Counted from the first letter of the stretch, positions 1 through 10,203 are shown. The stretch is DNA of 64,000 nucleotides from Daphnia pulex (GCF_021134715.1 NC_060028.1:9399482-9463481); one strand, 5' to 3'. Numbers and translations are program-made. Notes: generated from the letters alone by a model not told the origin.

Positions 1-286
1 TTGCACTGCCTAATGTCGGATGTTACGTTTGCTTCTGTGTTTGTACTTTTTTTCCAGTTGAGTTTTACAGTGAAAATTTAGCCACGGTTTGATTTTGAAA
101 AGTGATGAGGTATTTCCACACCATTCGACCAAGCTTAATCGAAAGTGAACAATTCTAAGGCATGTAAGTGAATCGCTGGAGTTTTGACTTTTCGAAATAA
201 GATCAATTTTTTAATCTACTTCAATTTATTTTGTGAAAGCATGCCGAATATCTTTTGCCTTGCTCCACGTGATCGCTGCCGTGTCC

Positions 287-605
287 TTCACGCTTGAAGG
301 TCACGGTGAACATTACGTGTAAAACTGTCAATGCGGTGGTGTAGAGGTTGGGTGAGAAAGGTACGTGTTTCGTCATTATCAAGCAGGTATAATAGCCCCA
401 AGGCTCAGCCGTTTGGTATTCATTTTGATTTTTGTAGACCCATCCCCAGCAACGCCAACCTAAAAGAAGGAAAGGCCATTTTGCATTTCCTTCGCGCTTG
501 AAGGTCACGGAGATCATTACATAAAACGTATCATGCGACGGCGGAGAGGTTGGGTGAGAAAGGTACGTGTTTCATCATTATCAAACAGGTACAATACCCG
601 CAAGG
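287..605 (+). promoter_or_regulatory. Tandemly duplicated upstream element with AGGTCA half-sites
   Basis: Two similar copies of about 110 bp lie upstream of the unit 1 promoter (about 285-400 and 489-605). Each starts with a near-palindrome CCTTC(A/G)CGCTTGAAGG (285-300 and 489-504) running into AGGTCA (298-303 and 502-507). A shared stretch around GGTTGGGTGAGAAAGGTACG follows. AGGTCA is the classic nuclear-receptor half-site, and a GA-extended form resembles sites for monomer-binding receptors such as FTZ-F1. Moult-linked control of a cuticle-type gene would fit, but that is inference. The right arm keeps both copies. Confidence 0.5.
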
Positions 606-634
606 CTTAAGAGGTGAGGGTGATCAAAAAATCG

Positions 635-671
635 TATAAAAAGGAGAGAGAAAAGGCCAGAGACATCAGTC
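635..671 (+). promoter_or_regulatory. Core promoter of left Tyr-rich unit 1 (TATA and initiator)
   Basis: TATAAAAAGG lies at 635-644 and an arthropod initiator TCAGTC at 666-671. The initiator A is 33 bp from the first T of the TATA box, which is normal spacing. The predicted 5' UTR runs to the ATG at 756. Confidence 0.75.
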
Positions 672-1745
672 GAGTGAGCATCTCCGACACGGCAACAACT
701 GCAGCGCACTATCTGTCACCATCTACCTTCTTCACCGTATTGCCAATTCGCATCCATGGGTAAATATTCTGTCTTTACATGGAGTTTTCTATTAATACCA
801 ATTATTTTCTGTTTGTTAATGTGTAAATTATTATTGAATATTTATGTTTTAATTTGTTTACTGTCTAGTTAATAAGGCGTCGTATGCTGTTGGGTGTTGT
901 ATCGTTGATTGGTGGGTCGACCACTGGTTTGCTGATGTCTCCTTGGTATGGCGGATACCAAACCACAACGCCGCCGCCTTACTACCCAAAAGCAACTTAC
1001 GCAACAACCAGTTCCTGCACCGAGGTCTTCAAGTACTACACCATTAAAGCACCGGAGTTTTAAACCACAACTTACGCTGCCCCTGGGCACTACCGGCCAC
1101 TACACTGACGCCCTGAAGTATTACTCTGCCCCGAGTTACTACACCACCAAGGCGACGGAGCATGACTACGCCTGCTGCCCCATCCTACTACACCGAGACT
1201 CCCAAGTATTACTCTGTTCTCAGCTACTTATTGCACCGATTATCCTAAATACTGCTCTGTTCCCAGCTACTACACCGAGGCTCCCGCTGATTACTCCACC
1301 CAAACGGTCGAATACTACACCGAAGCGGTTAAGTACTACTCTGCCGCGATCTACACAACCACAACTGAGGCGGCCATGTATTACGCAGTCCCGACTTCCT
1401 ACACAGAAGCTGCTCTTTCGTACTACGTTGAACAGAAATACTACACTGATGCTCTAGTTTACTACACCACGACCTACGCTACACCGCAGCCCCCAAGTAC
1501 TACACCGAAGAAGCCGCTTTTTACACACCAACGTATGCTGCCTAGTTTACAACACCGATGCTCCTCAGTACTACATCACTAAGGCACCGTAATTCTACAC
1601 GTCTATGTATGCTGCTCCTGCCTACTACACCGAGGCCCCGCATTACTACAACACTGAAACGCTCAAGTACTACACTACAACCTACGCTGCCCCGAGCTAC
1701 TACACCTACGTCCCGAAGTATTACTGTGCGTAAAAGGAGTCGTCA
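661..1745 (+). pseudogene. Tyr-rich secreted repeat protein, unit 1, left arm (degenerate)
   Basis: The ancestral layout is clear: coding exon 1 is only ATG plus G (756-759), then an intron 760-868, then an exon with a signal-peptide-like start, a MSPWYGG motif and Tyr-rich repeats of the YYTTKAPEFY / TYAAPSYYTEAPKYY kind. A deletion of 2 nt just after the acceptor, relative to unit 2, shifts the frame against exon 1. An in-frame TAA follows where unit 2 has TAT (about 1060), and later repeats sit in several frames. The family looks like a secreted structural or adhesive protein (cuticle, egg or shell), but I cannot name it. It is probably not translated as a full protein. The same lesions occur in the right arm. 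Confidence 0.75.
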
Positions 1746-1827
1746 AAAAAAAAAAGAAGTCGTGCCCGAACTGCAGTGCCCTATCTGTCACCAACTGCAT
1801 TCCTCAGCGTGTAACCGATTCGCAATT

Positions 1828-3424
1828 ATGGGTAAATATTCTTATTTTTACTTGTTTTGTATTCGTTATATTTTGTATCAATTATATATTTTTTTCTATT
1901 TTTTAATATGCCTGTTAATATTTAATATTAATTTTTAAATTTATTTACTGTTTAGTTATCTATGGTGTCGTGCTCCTGTTGGGTGTTGTATCGTTGTTGG
2001 CTGGATCGACTGCTGTTGCAGCGATGTCTCCTTGGTATGGCGGAAACCAAACCGCTACGCCGCCGCTTTCCTACACAACTTACGCAACAACCAGTTCCTG
2101 CAGCGAGGTCTTCCAGTACTACACCACCAAAGCACCGGAGTTTTATACCACAACTTACGCTGCCCCGAGCCACTACACTGATGCCCTGAAGTATTACTCT
2201 GCCCTGAGTTACTACACCATCTAGGCGACGGAGTACTACATGATTACGTATACTGCCTATCCTACTGCACCGAGGCTCCCAAGTATTACTCTGTTCTCAG
2301 CTACTTGTTGCACCGATTTTCCTAAATGCTCCTCTCTTTCCCAGCTGCTACACCGAGGCTCCCGATGATTACTCCACCCAAACGGTCGAATACTACACCG
2401 AACCTTTAAAGTACTTCTCTGCCCCGATCTACACAACCACAACTGAGGCGGCCAAGTATTACGCAGTCCCGACTTCCTACACAAAAGCTGCTCTTTCGTG
2501 CTACGTTGAACAACAATACTACACTGATGTTCCAATCTACTACACCACGACCTACGCTACACCACAGCCCTTAAGTACTACATAGAAGAAACCGCCTATT
2601 ACACAACAACGTATGCTGCCTAGTTTACTACACCGAGGCTCCCAAGTACTACATCACCAAGGCGCCGGAATTCTACACGTCTATGCATGCTGGCCCTGCC
2701 TACTACACCGAGACTCCGCACTACTACAACACTGAAGCGCTCAAGTACTACACCACAACTTATGCTGCCCCGAGCCACTACACTGACGCCCTGAAGTATT
2801 ACTCTGCCCCGAGTTACTACACCACGAAGGCGATGGAGTGCTACATGACTACGCATGCTGCCCCATCCTGCTACACCGAGGCTCCCAAGTATTACTCTGT
2901 TCTCGGCTACTTATTGCACCGATTTTCCTAAATACTTCTCTGTTCCCAGATGCTACAACGAGGCTCCCGCTGATTACTCCACCAAAACGGTCGAATACTA
3001 CACCGAAGCGGCAAAGTACTTCTCTGCCCCGATCTACACAACCACAACTGAGGCGGCCAAGTATTACGCAGTCCCGACTTACTACACAGAAGCTGCTCTT
3101 TCGTGCTACGTTGAACAGAAATACTACACTGATGCTCCAGTCTACTAAAACACAACCTATACTACACCTAGCTACAACACCGCAGCCACCAATTACTACA
3201 CCGAAGCAGCCGCCTATTACACAACTACGTACGCTGCCTAATTCACTACATGAGGAATTTAAGTATTACCCTGACTCAAACTACTACCAAACTGAGGTTC
3301 ATATGTATTACATCAGCAATTCTCCCGACTATGTCACCTACTTACGTTACTCCGACCTATACACCGAAGTTCTGAAGTATTTCTCTGGATGTGTTGAAAG
3401 ATTGCTGAAATACAAGATTGATTG
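1828..3424 (+). pseudogene. Tyr-rich secreted repeat protein, unit 2, left arm (degenerate)
   Basis: Exon 1 is ATG plus G (1828-1831), the intron is 1832-1955, and exon 2 starts at 1956 in phase. Its reading begins MVIYGVVLLLGVVSLLAGS, a good signal peptide, then MSPWYGGNQ and Tyr-rich repeats. The frame ends at a TAG at 2222-2224, about 90 codons into the repeat domain. Downstream repeats continue to about 3424 in other frames, with a further block at 2620-3250. If expressed, this unit could give only a short secreted peptide. A fragment of the unit 1 5' UTR precedes it, but no clean TATA box: the matching site near 1730 reads GTAAAAGG. An AATAAA at 3536-3541 could serve as its poly(A) signal. 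Confidence 0.7.
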
Positions 3425-4734
3425 ATAATTAACAAGTGCATGTTTCTATTATCTCCTGCTGCTGATAATTGCATGATGTGAGAAAATATTTCTGAGTGCT
3501 ATGTAAACTTACAATATTGATCTTGCAAAAACAACAATAAAATTCAAACACGCGTTTTACATTTCAATAATATTCAAACTTTTCATTTTATAAATTTTTT
3601 TCTATCATTAAAATTCTAAGTCCAAGTCCAACAAACAATATTATATTTACAAATATTTTTCTAAAAATACAAAGTCCACCACCTATTTTTTTTGCTAAGT
3701 CCAGACTTTTGTTTTTGAAAAAAATTTTAAAAAAATTCCCCCTACACAAAATTTTTAAAAAAATTTTCGCGAAAAATTTTAAACAAATTGTTTATTTCAA
3801 CAAAATTTATTTTATTCGAAAATTTTATTGCATACAAAAAATTTTTTTAAAACATTTACATTATTTATTTTTCCTGTGGCCCCCAGGGGGGGGGGCCTGT
3901 CGCTTTCTCTACCGCGATAATAACATGATGCAAGTTATATGCAAGTTATTATTTGTTTGGCGCAGAAAGCTTGTTTTATCTAGCAGTTCTCGACTGTGTC
4001 AAACCTGATATTGATCAGGTTGCCTCAATCGTATACTGCATAATTGAATGAAAACTCAAAAGACAACAGATCAAACTTTTAACTCAGCAACACAAAAAGC
4101 AATTCATATGGCATAAACGACAACACAAAAATTTTGAAGTCAGGAGATGGAACAGCTCAGCTACAACAGCACAGCAACTTCTGGATTAAACTGCAACCGC
4201 ATGCTCCATACAATGGTTCAATCTGTCTTCGTCACACCTTTCACCATTTGGCTGCAACAAGGTAATCACCACCAGCGTTAAAGAAGTGTTTGTATGTTAT
4301 ACCTGTTTAAGAAAAGAAAATTATTTTCGAGAAACACAACTCTGTAAACATGCATACTCATTATAACAAAAGAATACAAAGAGTAACAGGAAACTACGCA
4401 GTCCAACAGAATAACTGATATCTGATTCAAAATTTCTATAGTAGCAGAGCAAATTGGTCTACTCTCTAGTCATGTTAACTAAATCTGTACTTTTGAAAGA
4501 CATTTGATCAAAATAATTACTTTTTGCTGTTGCATGGGATGAGACGTACGTCTAAGAACAGGCAGCGAGACACACGAGGCACGCCATTTCGGAAATGTAC
4601 AGGCACTTCCAAGTCTGAGTTGAATGATTTGGCAACTTGGTTTCTACGTGCTAAATCACCTGTAAATTTTCACATCAACATATTACATTCAATAACAATA
4701 GGAAATTAACAATAAATACCTTTTAATTTTCATC
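3425..4734. other. AT-rich 3' flank of left arm, no supported gene
   Basis: Contains AATAAA at about 3536, a run of AT-rich sequence, a G tract at about 3887-3896 next to CCTGTCGCTTTCTC, and matches to the right arm throughout. The left copy of a small secreted ORF seen in the right arm (6325-6671) lies here on the minus strand (about 4592 downward). It is broken by a stop after about 11 codons. Confidence 0.6.
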
Positions 4735-4782
4735 GTGAGAAACGTCACAACCAACAACCCATCTCTGCTGCGTCTTGGAACA

Positions 4783-4875
4783 AAATGGCCGTTAAGCGTC
4801 CTCGAAGAGATTCGCGCCACCTGGTGGACATCATTTCAGCCACTTATTCACAGCCACCTATTGACAGCCATTAGA
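4783..4875 (+). CDS. Possible 29-aa small ORF (left arm copy)
   Basis: An ATGGCC start in good context opens a short frame beginning MAVKRPRRDSRHLVDIIS and ending at TAG. The right arm has the same frame with a single residue change (V3 to D), so it is open in both arms. It is basic at the start, has no signal peptide, and I recognise no family. Its conservation may only reflect recent duplication or conversion of the arms. It could also be a first exon of something lost. Confidence 0.2.
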
Positions 4876-4890
4876 TTCCTGTTCCAAATG

Positions 4891-6019
4891 ACAGAACGGA
4901 ACGGCTGGATTGCTTGCTTGAAGACAGCACGCAGCAGCTCAACTTGAATTCGTTACGCCTTTCACTCGCTGGCACGAAATGAATCAAGTGGAACACCTGG
5001 TGGAACACTAGATTACTCCAGCAGCTTTCCCTATGACACAAATACACAAAGTTTTTAGTTAGCTTTTCAGACTTTTTAACTCTTTCAACATAAAAATCTA
5101 TAATATTAACAGAAAGTGTTGGGGATCAAGGCAAAAAATTTAACTTACAATTTTCTGAAGTAAAGAATAATTTTCCTGCCTTTGGCTGAAAGGCAACAGC
5201 ACCAGTTATCTGTGTTAGAGTACGTACAGTGAGTTGAGTTTAAAGTTTGAGTTTAACTTTGGCATCAAACAGTTAGTCATGTTGAATCTAAAGTAAATAT
5301 ATCAATAAATATTCCAATATTCTTCCAATAAACTAAAGTTAATGGCTACCTACTGCTCGTGTTAACATTCAGAAAAATACAACACATGTTGGTATGTGCC
5401 CAGTGCCCTGCATTTGTTCACATTCCTCTATTAAGCTGCTCACTGCAATAAACCTGAAGATTATCCATGGCCTAGATGATATGATATTTTTCATAGCTTT
5501 CCCTACGACAGAAAATAAAAATGACATCAAATAACAGTTTAAAACCCAAAGAAGAATAATACTTGAACGTCAATGAATTATTTGTTGAAAAACATGTTCA
5601 GAAACAAACATGTCCACACTAGGGTAGTGACCCAGTAGTGACCTACCAAGGTCAATAGAAACTACTCATAATTAGACAAATAAAGTCTGAGAATAAGTAT
5701 TTAAAAAAATTGTGACTAAGACATTATTGGTTTTTACCTGTATTAACTGCATGATGCATTCAGCAGAACGACGATTTTTAATAAAAGAGTTGGTGGTAGT
5801 AATGGTTGGCTACTTGTATGCTACTGTTTCCTTTCCGCTTTCCCGTTCCTTCCTTCTACAGGTTAGATTGAGAAATTTTTAATTTGATCCAGCACACATA
5901 CGGAATAAATCACATCACAAACAAGTTGCACAGATATAAACTTGAATTTACTTATGAATTCATCGGTAATTTACTAATTTTCATGGAAAAATAGGAAAAC
6001 AACAGGACAACCACTCAAC
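4891..6019. other. Spacer between palindrome arms
   Basis: About 1.1 kb with no match between its two halves and no gene I can support. The part near 5227-5402 is clearly related to 12732-12900 elsewhere in the window (shared TTTGGCATCAAACAG and AATACAACACATG), so the spacer holds a dispersed repeat or duplicated fragment. In a transcript through both arms this would be the loop. Confidence 0.6.
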
Positions 6020-6056
6020 ACAACAATCCGCAATCTAATGGCTGTCAATAGGTGGC

Positions 6057-6149
6057 TGTGAATAAGTGGCTGAAATGATGTCCACCAGGTGGCGCGAATC
6101 TCTTCGGGGACGCTTATCGGCCATTTTGATCCAAGACGCAGCAGAAGTG
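6057..6149 (-). CDS. Possible 29-aa small ORF (right arm copy)
   Basis: Mirror of the left-arm ORF at 4783-4875, beginning MADKRPRRDSRHLVDIIS. Boundaries are approximate to a few bases. Open frame, ATGGCC start context, no recognised family. Low confidence as a gene. Confidence 0.2.
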
Positions 6150-6324
6150 GGTTGTTGGTTGTGACGTTTCTCACGATGAAAATTATAAGGTATTTATTGT
6201 TAAATTTCCTATTGTTATTGAATGTAAAATGTTGATGTGAAAATTTACAGGTGATTTAGCATGTAGAAACCAATTTGCCAAATCATTCAACTCAAGACTT
6301 GGGAAGTGCCTGTACATTTCCGAA

Positions 6325-6671
6325 ATGGCGTGCCTCGTGTGTCTCGCTGCCTGTTCTTTGGCTTACGTCTCACCCCAATCAACAGTAAAAAGTAATTATT
6401 TTGATCAAATGTCTTGCAAAAGTACTATAGATTTAGTTTACTATAGAAACTTTGAATCAGATACCAAAGTTTTTCTGTTGGACTGCGTAGTTTTCTGTCG
6501 CTCTGTATTCTTTTGTTATAATGTGTACACAGTTGTGTTTCTCAAAAATAATTTTCTTTTCTTTAACAGGTAAAAGAAATGCTGGTGGTTACCTTGTTTC
6601 AGCCAAATGGTGAAAGGTGTGACAAAGACAGATTGAACCGTTGTTGTATGCTGAATGTGATTGCAGTGTAA
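6325..6671 (+). CDS. Candidate two-exon small secreted Cys-containing peptide
   Basis: Exon 1 (6325-6384) encodes MACLVCLAACSLAYVSPQST, a plausible signal peptide. A possible donor (A|GTAAAAAG) follows, and an acceptor with a pyrimidine-rich tract ends at 6569. Joining to 6570-6671 keeps phase and adds 33 residues with further cysteines before TAA, for 53 aa in total. The left-arm equivalent has a stop after 11 codons, so at most one copy is intact. I recognise no family, and chance is quite possible in AT-rich sequence. Confidence 0.2.
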
Positions 6672-7369
6672 TCCAGAAGTTGCTGTGCTGTTGTAGCTGT
6701 TCCATCTGGGTTCCTGACTTCACAATTTTTGTGTTGTCGTTTTCATCCATGCCATATGAAATTGCTCTGCCAGTGATATTTTGTGTTGCTGCGTTAAAAG
6801 TTTGATCTGTTGTCTTTTGAGTTTTCATTCAATCATGCAGTATACGACTGAGGCAACCTGATTAATGTCAGGTTTGAAACAGTCGAGAACTGCTAGATAA
6901 AACAAGCTTTCTGCGCCAAACAAATAATAATTTGCATATAACTTGCATCATGTTATTATCGCGGTAGAGAAAGCGACAGGCCCCCCCCCCCTGGGGGCCA
7001 TAGGAAAAATGTATATGATCTATGTGAATATTATAAAAATAAATTTTGCATACAATAAAATATTCAAGTTAAATTTTTTCGCGATAATTTTTAAAAAACT
7101 TTGTAAGGGGAATTTTTTTAAATTTTTTTTCAAAAAGAAAAGTCTGGACTTAGCAGAAATAATGGGTGTGGACTTTGAATTTTTAGAAAAATATTGTTTG
7201 TTGGACTTTGAATTTTAATGATAGAAGAAAATTTGTTTTAAATATTTTTGAAATTTAAAACAGGAGTTTGAATTTTAATTGTTGTATTTTGCAAGATCAA
7301 TTTGTAAGTTTACATAGCACTCAAAAATATTTTTGACATTATGCAATGATCAGCAGGAGGAAAGGTACT

Positions 7370-8338
7370 TAGAGAAAATAGACATGCAATTGTGATTTAT
7401 CAATCAATCTTGTATTTCAGCAATCTTTCAACACATATAGAGAAATACTTCAGAGGTGACATAGTCGTGAAAATTGCAATAAATATGAACCTAAGTTTGG
7501 TAGAAGTTTCGAGCAGGGCAATACTTAATTTCGTCAATGTAAACTAGGCAGTAATGGGCGGCTTCTTCGGTGTAGTACTTGGGGGCTGCGGTGTTGTAGC
7601 TAGGTGTAGTATAGGTTGTGGTGTAGTAGATTGGAACATCAGTGTAGTATTGTTGTTCAACGTAGCACGAAAGAGCAGCTTTTGTGTAGGAAGTCGGGAC
7701 TGCGTAATACTTGGCCGCCTCAGTTGTGGTTGTGTAGATCGGGGCAGAGAAGTACTTTAAAGGTTCGGTGTAGTATTCGACCGTCTTGGTGGAGAAATCA
7801 TCGGGAGCCTCGGTGTAGCAGCTGGGAAAGAGAGAAGCATTTAGGAAAATCGGTGCAACAAGTAGCTGAGAACAGAGTAATACTTAGAAACCTCAGTGTA
7901 GTAGGATAGGCAGTATACGTAATCATGTAGTACTCCGTCGCCTAGATGGTGTAGTAACTCAGGGCAGAGTAATACTTCAGGGCATCAGTGTAGTGGCTCG
8001 GGGAAGCGTAAGTTGTAGTATAAAACTCTGGTGCTTTGGTGGTGTAGTACTGGAAGACATCGGTGCAGGAACTGATTGTTGCGTTAGTTGTGTAGGAAAG
8101 CGGCGGCGTAGCGGTTTGGTTTCCGCCATACCAAGGAGACATCGCTGCACCAGCAGTCGATCCAGCCAACAACGATACAACACCCAACAGGAGCACGACA
8201 CCAAAGATAACTAAACAGTAAATAAATTTAAAAATTAATATTAAATATTAACAGGCATATTAAAAAATAGAAAAAAATATATAATTGATACAAAATATAA
8301 CGAATACAAAACAAGTAAAAATAAGAATATTTACCCAT
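7370..8338 (-). pseudogene. Tyr-rich secreted repeat protein, unit 2, right arm (degenerate)
   Basis: Mirror of left unit 2. Exon 1 is ATG plus G (8335-8338) and exon 2 starts at 8210 with signal peptide MVIFGVVLLLGVVSLLAGS. The frame stops at TAG 7942-7944, the same place as in the left arm. There are about six amino-acid differences from the left copy over 84 residues, so it diverges more than unit 1. It lacks one repeat block of about 610-650 bp that the left arm has. The downstream AATAAA of the left arm is AATTAAA here. Confidence 0.7.
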
Positions 8339-8419
8339 AATTGCGAATCGGTTACACGCTGAGGAATGCAGTTGGTGACAGATAGGGCACTGCAGTTCGG
8401 GCACGACTTCTTTTTTTTT

Positions 8420-9505
8420 TTTGACGACTCCTTTTACGCACAGTAATACTTCGGGACGTAGGTGTAGTAGCTCGGGGCAGCGTAGGTTGTAGAGTAGTAC
8501 TTGAGCGCTTCAGTGTTGTAGTAATGCGGGGCCTCGGTGTAGTAGGCAGGAGCAGCATACATAGACGTGTAGAATTCCGGTGCCTTAGTGATGTAGTACT
8601 GAGGAGCATCGGTGTTGTAAACTAGGCAGCATACGTTGGTGTGTAAAAAGCGGCTTCTTCGGTGTAGTACTTGGGGGCTGCGGTGTAGCGTAGGTCGTGG
8701 TGTAGTAAACTAGAGCATCAGTGTAGTATTTCTGTTCAACGTAGTACGAAAGAGCAGCTTCTGTGTAGGAAGTCGGGACTGCGTAATACATGGCCGCCTC
8801 AGTTGTGGTTGTGTAGATCGCGGCAGAGTAGTACTTAACCGCTTCGGTGTAGTATTCGACCGTTTGGATGGAGTAATCAGCGGGAGCCTCAGTGTAGCAG
8901 CTGGGAACAGAGCAGTATTTAGGATAATCGGTGCAATAAGTAGCTGAGAACAGAGTAATACTTGGGAGTCTCGGTGTAGTAGGATTGGGCAGCAGGCGTA
9001 GTCATGCTCCGTCGCCTTGGTGGTGTAGTAACTCGGGGCAGAGTAATACTTCAGGGCGTCAGTGTAGTGGCCGGTAGTGCCCAGGGGCAGCGTAAGTTGT
9101 GGTTTAAAACTCCGGTGCTTTAATGGTGTAGTACTTGAAGACCTCGGTGCAGGAACTGGTTGTTGCGTAAGTTGCTTTTGGGTAGTAAGGCGGCGGCGTT
9201 GTGGTTTGGTATCCGCCATACCAAGGAGACATCAGTAAACCAGTGGTCGACCCACCAATCAACGATACAACACCCAACAGCATACGACGCCTTATTAACT
9301 AGACAGTAAACAAATTAAAACATAAATATTCAATAATAATTTACACATTAACAAACAGAAAATAATTGGTATTAATAGAAAACTCCATGTAAAGACAGAA
9401 TATTTACCCATGTATGCGAACTGGCAATACGGTGAAGAAGGCAGATGGTGACAGATAGTGCGCTGCAGTTGTTGCCGTGTCGGAGATGCTCACTCGACTG
9501 ATGTC
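8420..9505 (-). pseudogene. Tyr-rich secreted repeat protein, unit 1, right arm (degenerate)
   Basis: Mirror of left unit 1. Exon 1 is ATG plus G (9408-9411) and the acceptor exon begins at 9298. The same 2-nt frameshift and the same TAA (9104-9106) are present. Over about 170 codons of one frame only about two residues differ from the left copy, far closer than the flanks. This implies recent duplication or gene conversion of an already broken gene. Confidence 0.75.
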
Positions 9506-9532
9506 TCTGGCCTTTTCTCTCTCCTTTTTATA
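9497..9532 (-). promoter_or_regulatory. Core promoter of right Tyr-rich unit 1
   Basis: On the minus strand TATAAAAAGG occupies 9532-9523, with an initiator-like site about 30 bp downstream near 9500. The initiator core reads CATCAGTCGAG, as in the left arm. Two AGGTCA-bearing upstream copies follow at about 9660-9665 and 9870-9875. Confidence 0.7.
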
Positions 9533-10203
9533 CGATTTTTTGATCACCCTCACCTCTTAAGCCTTGCGGGTATTGTACCTGTTTGATAATGATGAAACAC
9601 GTACCTTTCTCACCCAACCTCTCCGCCGTCGCATGATACGTTTTATGTAATGATCTCCGTGACCTTCAAGCGCGAAGGAAATGCAAAATGGCCTTTCCTT
9701 CTTTTAGGTTGGCGTTGCTGGGGATGGGTCTACAATAACCAAAATCAAAATGAATACCAAACGGCTGAGCCTTTTGGCTATTATACCTGCTTGATAATGA
9801 CGAAACACGTACCTTTCTCACCCAACCTCTACACCACCGCATTGACAGTTTTACACGTAATGTTCACCGTGACCTTCAAGCGTGAAGGACACGGCAGCGA
9901 TCACGTGGAGAAAGGCAAAAGATCTTCGGCATGCTTTCACAAAATAAATTGAAGTAGATTAAAAAATGGATCGTTCGAAAAGTCAAAACTCTAACGATTA
10001 ACTTACATGCCTTAGAATTGTTCACTTTCGATTAAGCCTGGTCGAATGGCGTGGAAATACCTCATCACTTTGCAAAATCAAAGCGTGCTGGCTAAATTTG
10101 CACCGTAAAACTCGACTGAAAAAAAAAGAAGTACAAACGCAGAAGCAAACAACATAACATAACATAACAAAGCAACGTAACATCCGACATTGGGCAGTGC
10201 GAC

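Larger units (their letters stand above)
1..4890 (+). repeat. Left arm of large inverted repeat
   Basis: The arm pairs in reverse complement with 6020-10203. Both ends match: the sequence at 1-25 mirrors that at about 10179-10203, and the block at 4735-4885 mirrors 6025-6175. Identity is patchy. It is near perfect across the first Tyr-rich unit (about 900-1700), roughly 90 percent by eye at the outer end, and lower with small indels in the AT-rich part. The left arm is about 700 bp longer because it keeps an extra repeat block (about 2620-3250) absent from the right arm. The arm may continue left of the window, so its outer boundary is unknown. Confidence 0.93.
6020..10203 (-). repeat. Right arm of large inverted repeat
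   Basis: Reverse complement of 1-4890. It carries the same order of elements: upstream duplicated element, TATA and initiator, Tyr-rich unit 1, unit 2, AT-rich 3' flank, G/C homopolymer tract near 6969-6981, and a small conserved block near 6085-6175. Differences from the left arm include a short ATGTT-type pentanucleotide expansion near 10150, loss of one Tyr-rich block, and loss of an AATAAA signal. Beyond 10203 the sequence no longer matches what is visible of the left arm. Confidence 0.93.

Noticed and set aside
2257-3155. Minus-strand frames over the Tyr-rich blocks (Cys/Arg/Ser-rich)
   Set aside because: Reverse-strand shadow of the repeat coding sequence; the same pattern appears on the opposite strand in the right arm.
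900-3250. Regular short repeats resembling a CRISPR array
   Set aside because: The periodicity is from Tyr/Thr/Pro/Ala codons; there are no unique spacers of fixed size and the context is eukaryotic.
3709-4008. AT-rich 99-codon frame in the left arm
   Set aside because: Phe/Lys/Ile-rich translation of AT-rich DNA; the right arm mirror does not keep the frame.
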